From a virus: a stretch of 21,068 nt of DNA. Positions 15,496-20,577 of the stretch are shown here, piece by piece (within the stretch, counting starts at the first letter, position 1; each line of letters starts with the position of its first letter). The stretch is from positions 1 to 21,068 of IMG/VR virus record IMGVR_UViG_3300027749_000535. One strand, given 5' to 3'. Made by a program: the position numbers and the translations under genes. The notes beneath the pieces are model-generated. The model worked only from the letters and a program-made list of their open reading frames with translations, was not told the origin of the DNA and ran no database searches.

Positions 15496-15518
15496 TTAAC
15501 TGAGCACTTAACTGAGCA
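15496..15518 (+). promoter_or_regulatory. Tandem 12-bp repeats at the -35 position of a promoter
   Basis: TTAACTGAGCA occurs at 15496-15506 and 15508-15518, a 12-bp period close to one helical turn. They precede TATAAT (15529-15534). The expected -35 position (15506-15511) reads ACTTAA, which is not a sigma-70 box. The repeats may bind an activator that replaces the -35 contact, as in T4 MotA-dependent middle promoters; the sequence is not the T4 MotA box. Confidence 0.5.
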
Positions 15519-15528
15519 TTGTGTGTAG

Positions 15529-15534
15529 TATAAT
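15529..15534 (+). promoter_or_regulatory. -10 box giving a leaderless transcript
   Basis: TATAAT is followed by six bases and the ATG at 15541, the same spacing as at 4268, 11138 and 13203. There is no Shine-Dalgarno site and no good -35 box; see the tandem repeats just upstream. Confidence 0.6.
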
Positions 15535-15540
15535 AAATAC

Positions 15541-15972
15541 ATGATGCACAACCAACCAGCTGTAACAGCATTAAGAACACTGCTCGATGAGGCTATGCAT
15601 ACGCAAGGTTGGCTGATACCACCTTTGGTATTGGAGTATACAAGTAGAGTACTAGCAGAGAAGATTGACAAGAACCCTTGGCAACCAGAACCCAGCTATG
15701 CAGAACAGTACATGATGTTGCGCACACCGGCAGCGGCTTTGGCCCTGGGCAACACCTGTTGGTTCACTCGTGCTGTGTTTCCTGAATTGGGTCGCGGCAG
15801 AGGTATCAAGAGCAGCTACTATGTTGACTTGGGACAGGGTTGTTATGAAATGGTATTACGGCACACAGAAATGCCCGCTATACGCACTATGCATAAACAC
15901 TTTGAATTTCTAGCTGAAGCAGCGTATACAGCAATTAGACACCACGGTGAGTTTCGTGAGATGTGGGATTAA
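15541..15972 (+). CDS. Unknown phage protein
   Basis: The product has 143 residues beginning MMHNQPAVTALRTLLDE. It appears helical, with an aromatic-rich central part (GNTCWFTRAVFPELGRG) and an acidic/histidine-containing C-terminus (IRHHGEFREMWD). It is the last plus-strand gene before the convergence zone. The start is placed at the first of two adjacent ATGs because the -10 box is exactly six bases upstream, as at three other genes. GC content looks higher than in the left arm, similar to the early arm. No family is recognised. Confidence 0.78.
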   Translation: MMHNQPAVTALRTLLDEAMHTQGWLIPPLVLEYTSRVLAEKIDKNPWQPEPSYAEQYMMLRTPAAALALGNTCWFTRAVFPELGRGRGIKSSYYVDLGQGCYEMVLRHTEMPAIRTMHKHFEFLAEAAYTAIRHHGEFREMWD

Positions 15973-15982
15973 TCCACTATCA

Positions 15983-16019
15983 GTGCTAGCGACTACGTCC
16001 TAGCACACTGCTTCGCAGT
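15983..16019 (+). terminator. Paired hairpins after the last plus-strand gene
   Basis: A 7-bp stem (15983-15989 with 16000-16006) is followed at once by a 5-bp stem with loop TTC (16007-16019). No T-run follows, so intrinsic termination is unproven; they are well placed to end plus-strand transcripts. Confidence 0.4.
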
Positions 16020-16063
16020 AGAGGTTCTAAATACCAAATGGTAAGTATTCTCTTACTGTGCTC

Positions 16064-16189
16064 GAATGGGTCTGCAGTTCAAAAAAAATTGCCGCGCAAA
16101 AAATTTAGGTGGAGTACTTGAGTCCAGAATGGGTCCTGCAGGGTAAAAACCACAGATCGCAAAAAATTAAGGGTAAGTACTTTTTGTTT
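16064..16189. repeat. 63-bp imperfect tandem direct repeat
   Basis: Three anchor blocks recur at exactly 63 bp: GAATGGGTC (16064 and 16127), CGCAAAAAATT (16095 and 16158) and AGTACTT (16113 and 16176). TGCAG also recurs with a 1-bp offset. Between the anchors the copies have diverged. A-rich tracts (A8, A6) lie within each unit. Confidence 0.75.
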
Positions 16190-16295
16190 CAAGGTGGTGA
16201 TTTAGCACCACTAAGTGTTGTAAAGTAACAACTAATAATTGTAATTAATATATCCCGACCACCTCTCTCATCGCCTCCCACCACCGGTCGCCAGA

Positions 16296-16345
16296 GCCAA
16301 AAAAAATCCTAACCTACCGGGAGCGAATCGGATCAGTTAGGATTT
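16296..16345 (-). terminator. Rho-independent terminator of the minus-strand arm
   Basis: Read on the minus strand, AAATCCTAAC (16345-16336) pairs with GTTAGGATTT (16313-16304), a 10-bp perfect stem followed by a run of eight T in total (16306-16299). The 22-nt loop contains the first copy of the 16-bp CCGGGAGCGAATCGGA motif. It lies about 100 bp downstream of the ATPase gene. Confidence 0.8.
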
Positions 16346-16407
16346 GAAACACCTCTCAGTGTTTACACGGGCCAGCCTGCTAAATACACAGCCGGGAGCG
16401 AATCGGA
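16317..16407. repeat. 16-bp motif duplicated inside two hairpins
   Basis: CCGGGAGCGAATCGGA occurs at 16317-16332 and 16392-16407 (75 bp apart). Each copy lies within an inverted repeat of different sequence: AAATCCTAAC/GTTAGGATTT around the first and ATACAC/GTGTAT around the second. Conservation of the inner motif with changed stems suggests the motif itself is selected. Confidence 0.7.
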
Positions 16408-16443
16408 CCTACGTGTATGCTACAGGGCCTAGCCCTGCTACAG

Positions 16444-17313
16444 CTATGCTCTACGCATACATGTAACCTCTGCAACAGCACGCCAGTTGCCGGGCATACT
16501 CTTCTTAAGGTCTGCTAGCTTGAGTACCATACGTAGGCTCAGCTCTCGCAGCTTCTTCTTATTGTCCTTGATGAAGTCCAGTATCTCGTCCACAGTGTAC
16601 TGTTCGAACTCATAGTCTTTGAGCATGCCGTCTTCTACGATCTGTTCAATGCGCAAGATCTTCTCACGCTCAGTATCAATAGTCAAGTCCAAGTAGTGGC
16701 AACGGCTCTCTAATGCTGCCAAGTGATCCTGTAGCTTCTTGCTCTTAACGTTCTCAAACTTAATATTAGTTATGAAGATCGCACCACCCTTGAACTCGAA
16801 TGCATTGGGCACACCTTCACTACGTAAAAGACGTGAGTCAGTGTTCCAACAGATCATACGCTTCTTACCTGAGTCCAGGGCTGCCTTAAGTATGTTCAAT
16901 GACAAGTCATCTAACAGTACTGAGTCACAGTCATCGAACACTAGGATGCTCTTCTTGTCTGAGAACTCATACAGCTTCTTGTACAAGCCAATCGCACTCA
17001 TTGCGCCTTTAACCACTTCGTACTTCTTCAGCTTAGAGTCGTTGGCAATGTCAGCAAACATGTCATGCTTGGCTAACACAGTCTCAACTCCAAACGATTT
17101 GCCCACACCCGGGGGTCCTGTCATGATCATAGCACGGATGTCGCCCCGTTTCACAGCACGAGTCATGTCGTCTGCAATGTCAAAACGTTGGCGCATACGA
17201 TCCTTGATCTCTGCGTCCGTTTCCGTTAGATTCTTCTCTACTGCCTTCTGCTCTAGGCTCTTAGTTGTAGTCATAGTGTCCAAGCTCAAAACTTTATATC
17301 CTTTTGTTGCCAT
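16444..17313 (-). CDS. AAA+ ATPase
   Basis: The product has 289 residues. Walker A GPPGVGKS is at 66-73, Walker B ILVFDDCD at 123-130, a sensor-1 region is in IFITNIKF, and a helical C-terminal lid follows. The first 60 residues look helical and charged. AAA+ proteins of this size in phages include clamp-loader-like and remodelling ATPases; nothing here fixes the target, and it lacks the motifs of gp44 that I would expect. AGGAGCGACT precedes the ATG. A promoter (17341-17369) starts just upstream, with its -35 box inside the end of the next gene. It is the last gene before the arm's terminator. Confidence 0.9.
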   Translation of the reverse strand: MATKGYKVLSLDTMTTTKSLEQKAVEKNLTETDAEIKDRMRQRFDIADDMTRAVKRGDIRAMIMTGPPGVGKSFGVETVLAKHDMFADIANDSKLKKYEVVKGAMSAIGLYKKLYEFSDKKSILVFDDCDSVLLDDLSLNILKAALDSGKKRMICWNTDSRLLRSEGVPNAFEFKGGAIFITNIKFENVKSKKLQDHLAALESRCHYLDLTIDTEREKILRIEQIVEDGMLKDYEFEQYTVDEILDFIKDNKKKLRELSLRMVLKLADLKKSMPGNWRAVAEVTCMRRA

Positions 17314-17340
17314 AGTCGCTCCTGTGTGTGTTAAGTGTCT

Positions 17341-17369
17341 ATTATACTATTAAGCGTAGGCTCTGTCAT
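17341..17369 (-). promoter_or_regulatory. Sigma-70-type promoter for the AAA+ gene
   Basis: On the minus strand, ATGACA (17369-17364), 17 bp, TATAAT (17346-17341). The -35 box lies in the last codons of the upstream gene. Confidence 0.75.
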
Positions 17370-17643
17370 CCACTTTGGACAACATGTTAGCCGGCACTCG
17401 CCATTGCCCCATGCCCGTATCCACAGTCACGTATTTAATAGCAATCTTGGTCACATGGCCACGGGTCAAGCGGCCTGTCTTTGAGCTGGTAAACTCCACG
17501 TTGTCACCAATCCGCAGGCTGTATTTGGTTGCCTGCGCCAATCGGCTACGTGCAAATTTGACTGCATCAATGATGCTGACCAGCTCATCGTTGGTAAGAC
17601 CGCCTTGGATAATGGCAGTGTTGATCTCTTGTATTGTACGCAT
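17350..17643 (-). CDS. Small protein with SH3/KOW-like C-terminal half
   Basis: The product has 97 residues from the ATG at 17643. The start is set by AGGAGCGAC just upstream; a TTG at 17685 would extend the frame through that ribosome site. Residues 1-40 are helical (IQEINTAIIQGG…). Residues 41-90 (LRIGDNVEFTSSKTGRLTRGHVTKI…TVDTG…WRVP) look like a small beta-barrel of SH3 or KOW type that often binds RNA, DNA or polymerase. This is judged from sequence pattern only. Its leader is unusually long, about 125 nt, with several possible small hairpins. Confidence 0.82.
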   Translation of the reverse strand: MRTIQEINTAIIQGGLTNDELVSIIDAVKFARSRLAQATKYSLRIGDNVEFTSSKTGRLTRGHVTKIAIKYVTVDTGMGQWRVPANMLSKVDDRAYA

Positions 17644-17768
17644 AGTGTCGCTCCTATTTGTGTTTAGCTTAGGCAGAGTCTCCAAACTCTCTCCGTATCC
17701 CTTGGTTACAACCCTTTTTGCATTTCTGCTGGGTTCTTACATTTGAGGATCGCCTTGCTTCTGTCTAT
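17644..17768 (-). promoter_or_regulatory. Long structured leader of the 97-residue gene
   Basis: The predicted transcript starts near 17768, giving about 125 nt before the ATG, compared with roughly 25-35 nt for most other genes in the arm. It can form AGAGT/ACTCT (stem within 17674-17691) near the ribosome site and AACCC/GGGTT further upstream. A five-codon upstream reading frame (ATG CAA AAA GGG TTG TAA) lies inside it. I cannot assign a known riboswitch. Confidence 0.45.
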
Positions 17769-17774
17769 GTATCT

Positions 17775-17803
17775 ATTGTACTGTCTTATCAGTAGCCTGT
17801 CAA
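17775..17803 (-). promoter_or_regulatory. Sigma-70-type promoter for the 97-residue gene
   Basis: On the minus strand, TTGACA (17803-17798), 17 bp, TACAAT (17780-17775). Confidence 0.78.
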
Positions 17804-17807
17804 CCAA

Positions 17808-18002
17808 TTAATTGTAGTAATCAGTTGAGCTGTTAACACGGATAGCCAGCACGCCAGCACCCATGGTCATTAGTCCTACGATGGCAACAAGGAGACCCTG
17901 TGCCAAACCTACGTTATCCATACTAGCCTCAATGCCGCCTACGCCCAACAGGGTTAATACTAGTCCCGCTACTACGAGAAACATTGCAGTGGAATCTTTC
18001 AT
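17808..18002 (-). CDS. Small two-segment membrane protein
   Basis: The product has 64 residues. Hydrophobic segments lie at about residues 7-24 (MFLVVAGLVLTLLGVGGI) and 33-54 (AQGLLVAIVGLMTMGAGVLAI), with polar ends, so it is a predicted inner-membrane hairpin. The start is supported by AGGAGCGCAAG before the ATG and by its own promoter at 18031-18059. Early phage membrane proteins of this size sometimes modify the host envelope or exclude other phages; no evidence selects a role here. Confidence 0.8.
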   Translation of the reverse strand: MKDSTAMFLVVAGLVLTLLGVGGIEASMDNVGLAQGLLVAIVGLMTMGAGVLAIRVNSSTDYYN

Positions 18003-18030
18003 CTTGCGCTCCTTTGTTGTCTATGTATGT

Positions 18031-18059
18031 ATTATAGCACCAATCAATAACCCAGTCAA
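18031..18059 (-). promoter_or_regulatory. Sigma-70-type promoter embedded in an inverted repeat
   Basis: On the minus strand, TTGACT (18059-18054), 17 bp, TATAAT (18036-18031). ATAACCC (18047-18053) and GGGTTAT (18065-18071) form a perfect 7-bp inverted repeat around the -35 box and include the stop codon of the upstream gene. Confidence 0.78.
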
Positions 18060-18067
18060 TCGACGGG

Positions 18068-18292
18068 TTATAGCCATTCTTTGTGGTCGCCGCTGTCTTC
18101 GTTGTCACGGAAGCCTGCGGTGTAGGCTACAATCTCGTCTGGTGTCATGCGGGCCAGCGGCACACGTGGTGAACTGCCAGTGCCAGCCACATAGTAGTGG
18201 GGGTTATATGCACGACGGTAGTAGCTGTCTGCCATGCCGCGATCATAAGGACTGCCGTGGCGGGTATCAATGACAATGTGATCTCTTACCAT
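18068..18292 (-). CDS. Small unknown early protein
   Basis: The product has 74 residues beginning MVRDHIVIDTRHGSPYDRGMADSYYRRAYNPHYYVAG, rich in Tyr, Arg and Asp. The C-terminal half has MTPDEIVAYTAGF. The ATG overlaps the stop of the preceding gene (ATGGTAA) with AAGGAG just upstream, so the two are translationally coupled in one transcript. It is probably soluble. No family is recognised. Confidence 0.8.
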   Translation of the reverse strand: MVRDHIVIDTRHGSPYDRGMADSYYRRAYNPHYYVAGTGSSPRVPLARMTPDEIVAYTAGFRDNEDSGDHKEWL

Positions 18293-18600
18293 GCCAACTC
18301 CTTAGAGGGGAAACGGATGGAGCCTTCATAGTCCAGTTGGCTCTGCTCAAACTCTGTGAGGTGCTTGTCGCCCACGATCTCCCATCCGATAATCGTTTCG
18401 CGGAAGCCTTCATTGTCGCACTCGATCTGTGAGCGCAGAGCCATCACAGTCTCAGTGACCTTGTTGAGGTCTTTGAACTTCTTGACCACATAGTCCGAAC
18501 CGCCCTTGGCTTTCCAGTACTGTGGGCACTCGCCGGTACCATCCCAGTCATGGGCGCCGTAGTTCTCGTAGACCTGTGTAGTGATCAGTAGTTTAGCCAT
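18286..18600 (-). CDS. Early phage protein, LITTQVYENYGAHDW type
   Basis: The product has 104 residues from the ATG at 18600, set by AGGAGCGAACCAA; an upstream in-frame ATG lies before the promoter and is rejected. The opening LITTQVYENYGAHDWDG and the following CPQYWKAKGG stretch look like a conserved phage family of unknown function. It is soluble and acidic to neutral. It shares a transcript with the 74-residue gene. It has its own perfect consensus promoter at 18635-18663. Confidence 0.85.
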   Translation of the reverse strand: MAKLLITTQVYENYGAHDWDGTGECPQYWKAKGGSDYVVKKFKDLNKVTETVMALRSQIECDNEGFRETIIGWEIVGDKHLTEFEQSQLDYEGSIRFPSKELAW

Positions 18601-18634
18601 TTGGTTCGCTCCTAGTTGCTGTGTGTATGTGTTA

Positions 18635-18663
18635 ATTATAACAGGGTTCTTAGATCTTGTCAA
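18635..18663 (-). promoter_or_regulatory. Perfect-consensus sigma-70 promoter
   Basis: On the minus strand, TTGACA (18663-18658), 17 bp, TATAAT (18640-18635). The TGA stop codon of the upstream gene (18662-18660) is part of the -35 hexamer. Confidence 0.88.
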
Positions 18664-18872
18664 CCAAAGTGTGTCAGTGTTTGACCGAATTCAACCCCAT
18701 CATCCTGCTCGTCGGGCCACTCATCGCCACCAGTGTCCCGCCTCCACTGCTCGTACTCTGCGGCATCTTCCTGCTCGCGCTTACGAACAGTGTCGTAGGC
18801 TTGGGTGTAGCCGATGCCCTTGGCCATCAAGTCCACCATCTGTGCTTCGAATTCTTCGTTGCTGTAGAACAT
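18660..18872 (-). CDS. Small acidic early protein
   Basis: The product has 70 residues from the ATG at 18872, set by AAGGAGCACACT; an ATG further upstream lies within the leader. It is charged and helical (MFYSNEEFEAQMVDLMAKG, DTVRKREQEDAAEYEQWRRD) with an acidic tail. No cysteine motif or membrane segment is visible. Function is unknown. Its stop codon is built into the -35 box of the next gene's promoter. Confidence 0.8.
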   Translation of the reverse strand: MFYSNEEFEAQMVDLMAKGIGYTQAYDTVRKREQEDAAEYEQWRRDTGGDEWPDEQDDGVEFGQTLTHFG

Positions 18873-18902
18873 AGTGTGCTCCTTGTTGCTGTCCATGTGT
18901 GT

Positions 18903-18931
18903 ATTATAGCAAGGATCTTAGAGCTTGTCAA
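18903..18931 (-). promoter_or_regulatory. Perfect-consensus sigma-70 promoter
   Basis: On the minus strand, TTGACA (18931-18926), 17 bp, TATAAT (18908-18903). The -35 box lies in the last codons (Val-Asp-Lys) of the upstream gene. Confidence 0.88.
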
Positions 18932-19079
18932 CCACTTCTGTTTGAATCTTCTCAATGTAGACAGTGGGATCATTCTCGTATTCCCAGGCTGTTCGGGCCC
19001 AATGCTGGGCTTCTGCCAGTGTTTTGAATTTGCGGGTCCAACTGACCTGCTTGCTCTTTACGCGGAATTCAACTTTCAT
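18918..19079 (-). CDS. 53-residue basic early protein
   Basis: The product has 53 residues from the ATG at 19079, set by AAAAGGAAGCAAG; the longer upstream frame would start inside the leader. The sequence MKVEFRVKSKQVSWTRKFKTL…EAQHWARTAW…PTVYIEKIQTEVV looks like a beta-beta-alpha-beta mini-domain with a basic first half. No family is recognised. The small size and strong promoter are typical of early host-takeover genes, which is inference. Confidence 0.78.
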   Translation of the reverse strand: MKVEFRVKSKQVSWTRKFKTLAEAQHWARTAWEYENDPTVYIEKIQTEVVDKL

Positions 19080-19109
19080 CTTGCTTCCTTTTGCGTTGCC
19101 CATGTGTGT

Positions 19110-19138
19110 ATTATAGCAAGATTCTTGTGACTTGTCAA
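19110..19138 (-). promoter_or_regulatory. Perfect-consensus sigma-70 promoter
   Basis: On the minus strand, TTGACA (19138-19133), 17 bp, TATAAT (19115-19110). The TGA stop of the upstream gene (19137-19135) overlaps the -35 box. Confidence 0.88.
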
Positions 19139-19350
19139 CCAAACTTCTTTAGGAAAGTGTCCCGGATCAAGCTCATCTCGTCCCGCTCGATGTAGAAGTC
19201 TGAGCGTGGATCCCAGTAGGCGCCTTCAACTGGATCGTAGTACAGAACACGACCGGAGAAGTTAAACGGACCTTCTAGGCCCTTGCGTGGACCGTAGGTG
19301 TCGCGCATCTGATCCATTTGGAACTTGTCTGCTGTGATCTTGTAGCCCAT
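19135..19350 (-). CDS. Small unknown early protein
   Basis: The product has 71 residues from the ATG at 19350, set by AAGGAGCGGCAC; the longer frame begins upstream of the promoter and is rejected. It contains MGYKITADKFQMDQMRDTYG, a central GRVLYYDPVEGAYWDP stretch rich in aromatics and Asp, and a basic/helical end (SLIRDTFLKKFG). Probably soluble. Function is unknown. Confidence 0.8.
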   Translation of the reverse strand: MGYKITADKFQMDQMRDTYGPRKGLEGPFNFSGRVLYYDPVEGAYWDPRSDFYIERDEMSLIRDTFLKKFG

Positions 19351-19381
19351 GTGCCGCTCCTTGTTGTTTACTGTAGCCACT

Positions 19382-19410
19382 ATTATAGCAAGGATCGCTG
19401 ACTCAGTCAA
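19382..19410 (-). promoter_or_regulatory. Sigma-70-type promoter
   Basis: On the minus strand, TTGACT (19410-19405), 17 bp, TATAAT (19387-19382). A stem-loop (19421-19436) lies just upstream. Confidence 0.85.
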
Positions 19411-19420
19411 CCAAATGACT

Positions 19421-19436
19421 GTTGTATTTTTACAAC
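19421..19436 (-). repeat. Stem-loop between a stop codon and the next promoter
   Basis: GTTGTA and TACAAC form a 6-bp stem with an AAAA loop (minus strand). It lies 2 nt after the stop of the 57-residue gene and about 10 bp before the next -35 box. This matches the stem-loop plus promoter arrangement known between early genes of T4-like phages. Confidence 0.6.
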
Positions 19437-19437
19437 A

Positions 19438-19611
19438 CTAATAGGTCTCTTTGACAATGTCGTATAGCTCTGCGGGCCACTTGGCTTTGAACTCGTCGGT
19501 CTTGATGTACTCGTTGTAGGCCTTTGCATCAAAGAAGATCTTGTGGAATGCTGTGGTGAACGTACCTTTTGGATTGATCGTTAAGTATACTGATTTCGCT
19601 TTGCCTGCCAT
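19438..19611 (-). CDS. 57-residue protein cotranscribed with the tRNA
   Basis: The product has 57 residues beginning MAGKAKSVYLTINPKGTFTT and ending ELYDIVKETY. AGGAGC lies just before the ATG at 19611. The CCA end of the tRNA is only 18 bases upstream, and there is no promoter between them, so the gene must share the tRNA transcript. It is basic at the start, aromatic in the middle (AFHKIFFDAKAYNEYI), with no cysteines. Family is unknown. Confidence 0.8.
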   Translation of the reverse strand: MAGKAKSVYLTINPKGTFTTAFHKIFFDAKAYNEYIKTDEFKAKWPAELYDIVKETY

Positions 19612-19629
19612 GTCTGCTCCTAGTTAATT

Positions 19630-19704
19630 TGGCGCCGTAGATGGGACTCGAACCCACCTGGTACTGATAGACAATCAGTTGCCCTCCCCGAGGACTACTA
19701 CGGC
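19630..19704 (-). tRNA. tRNA with Asp anticodon (GUC)
   Basis: A 75-nt cloverleaf including an encoded CCA. Acceptor GCCGTAG pairs fully with CTACGGC, positions 8-9 are TA, the D arm is short, the anticodon stem ACTGA/TCAGT closes the loop TTGTCTA, and the T arm GTGGG/CCCAT carries TTCGAGT. The discriminator is G, as expected for tRNA-Asp. U33 is present. Oddly, position 37 reads T instead of a purine, and U32/A38 could extend the stem to leave a 5-nt loop. It follows the structured RNA without a spacer. Confidence 0.85.
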
Positions 19705-19913
19705 AGTTAGAAAAGAACTAAAGGAACCATTGTGCATCTATGTCTACCATATACGAACGTCTCGTATAGGCCTGCACGGTCATTACTGCCTACATACTCC
19801 GCCGCTTCTCCGGCTTACGCCTGTTTCATGGTCTGGACTCGACCAACACCCGTCGGCATTGTCATCTTCCCAGATCCCTAACGGTGTAGGTAACCTCTAA
19901 CTCTTTTCTAACT
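19705..19913 (-). ncRNA. 209-nt structured RNA of unknown family directly 5' of the tRNA
   Basis: The ends form a 20-bp stem: 19894-19913 with 19705-19724, the outer 12 bp perfect and the inner 8 bp with three G-U pairs. Inside is a nested set of helices: 19885-19890 with 19789-19794, enclosing hairpins 19829-19845 (TGGTC/GACCA) and 19812-19821 (GGC-GTAA-GCC, a GNRA tetraloop); and 19773-19777 with 19732-19736, enclosing 19750-19768 (TATACGA/TCGTATA). The promoter at 19926-19954 predicts a start about 6 nt before the stem. RNase P cleavage at the tRNA 5' end would release it. It does not match tmRNA, RNase P RNA, 6S or group I intron features that I checked by eye. Confidence 0.75.
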
Positions 19914-19925
19914 GTCTATGTATCT

Positions 19926-19954
19926 ATTATACTCTCGATTTGCTATCTCGTCAA
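19926..19954 (-). promoter_or_regulatory. Sigma-70-type promoter for the structured RNA, tRNA and small gene
   Basis: On the minus strand, TTGACG (19954-19949), 17 bp, TATAAT (19931-19926). The TGA stop of the upstream gene (19953-19951) is part of the -35 hexamer. Confidence 0.85.
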
Positions 19955-20187
19955 CCTACTGCTTTGTATAACCCTACTAGCCCTATGGCTAATGCTACAA
20001 CGTTAACAACGGCCTGCGGCATATTGCGCACCCGAGCGGCCCACGTTAAAAATAGTACTGTGCCCACAGCAAACACTAAAATGTTATAGGGGTACATTGA
20101 AGGGCCGATTGCGTTAAGCACATGCCCCGCAATAATTGCAGCCGCCCCTGTCCACTGTAGTGCCTCGTCAATTTGTGTACGTGTCAT
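19951..20187 (-). CDS. Small predicted membrane protein
   Basis: The product has 78 residues with three hydrophobic stretches at about residues 9-28 (ALQWTGAAAIIAGHVLNAIG), 34-50 (YNILVFAVGTVLFLTWA) and 58-77 (AVVNVVALAIGLVGLYKAVG). It is probably an integral inner-membrane protein. The ATG shares one base with the stop of the preceding gene (TAATG), so it is translationally coupled to it. Its stop codon forms part of the next promoter's -35 box. Function is unknown. Confidence 0.8.
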   Translation of the reverse strand: MTRTQIDEALQWTGAAAIIAGHVLNAIGPSMYPYNILVFAVGTVLFLTWAARVRNMPQAVVNVVALAIGLVGLYKAVG

Positions 20188-20525
20188 TAAGCCGCCTGCA
20201 TAAAAGTATTAATAAAACGCTCACCAACGTCACAGCTAACGTAAGTGTCTCCCTGCATGCCTTGTTCGCTGTAGCTTACATCGCCTGCGTCAAAGCCCTT
20301 AGCAGTTAACAGCTCTTTAAGCTCTGTCATAAACTGTTTGTCTGTGTATATAAGACCCAGCTTGTTTACATCCCAAGTTGCTGTGTTAAAGCGTACACGC
20401 AGTTCGCCAAAGTCCAACTCGTCGTTTATGTAGCTTAGTTGCAAATGTGTAATCTCTACAGCCGCTTTAGTGTTGCTCCAATAGCCGCCACCGCTTGTGT
20501 TTAGTGTTGCATTTACTTTGTACAT
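20187..20525 (-). CDS. Unknown early phage protein
   Basis: The product has 112 residues beginning MYKVNATLNTSGGGYWSNTK, beta-rich at the front (VEITHLQLSYINDELDFGELRVRF), with a helical middle and a short C-terminal helix. It has one Cys and no membrane segment. AGGAGCGAACC precedes the ATG and a perfect consensus promoter lies at 20549-20577. It forms a two-gene unit with the membrane protein downstream. No family is recognised. Confidence 0.83.
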   Translation of the reverse strand: MYKVNATLNTSGGGYWSNTKAAVEITHLQLSYINDELDFGELRVRFNTATWDVNKLGLIYTDKQFMTELKELLTAKGFDAGDVSYSEQGMQGDTYVSCDVGERFINTFMQAA

Positions 20526-20548
20526 GGTTCGCTCCTGTTTAAAAACTT

Positions 20549-20577
20549 ATTATAACGCATTTTGAGCTGAGTGTCAA
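20549..20577 (-). promoter_or_regulatory. Perfect-consensus sigma-70 promoter
   Basis: On the minus strand, TTGACA (20577-20572), 17 bp, TATAAT (20554-20549). Confidence 0.88.

Larger units (their letters stand above)
15973..16443. other. Gene-free convergence zone
   Basis: These 471 bases lie between convergent transcription from left and right, and I see no credible gene in them. Contents in order: hairpins GTGCTAG/CTAGCAC (15983-16006) and ACTGC/GCAGT (16007-16019); a 63-bp imperfect direct repeat (16064-16189); hairpins GTGGTG/CACCAC (16194-16211) and GTTGT/ACAAC (16217-16232); two copies of a 16-bp motif inside hairpins (16317-16332, 16392-16407); a minus-strand terminator; and CAGGGC/GCCCTG (16423-16437). 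It may be a bidirectional termination region or a replication/regulatory locus. Confidence 0.8.

Noticed and set aside
16064-16407. CRISPR array
   Set aside because: Only two copies of each repeat, with unequal, structured units and no spacer-repeat periodicity.
16739-17353. 204-codon open frame on the plus strand opposite the AAA+ gene
   Set aside because: It lies antisense to a gene with clear Walker motifs, has no ribosome site or plus-strand promoter, and is Ser-rich low-complexity as expected of a mirror frame.
18657-19130. 157-codon open frame on the plus strand across the small early genes
   Set aside because: It runs through two minus-strand promoters and three genes with good ribosome sites. 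Repeated CVAHVCIIARIL-type segments are translations of the repeated promoter sequences.
19679-19900. 73-codon plus-strand frame over the tRNA and structured RNA
   Set aside because: It overlaps the tRNA and the RNA helices, with no ribosome site or promoter on that strand.
19705-19913. Known RNA classes: tmRNA, RNase P RNA, 6S RNA or group I intron
   Set aside because: No tRNA-like ends for tmRNA, no conserved RNase P core sequences, a multi-branched interior unlike 6S, and no recognisable intron core. A covariance search is still needed.
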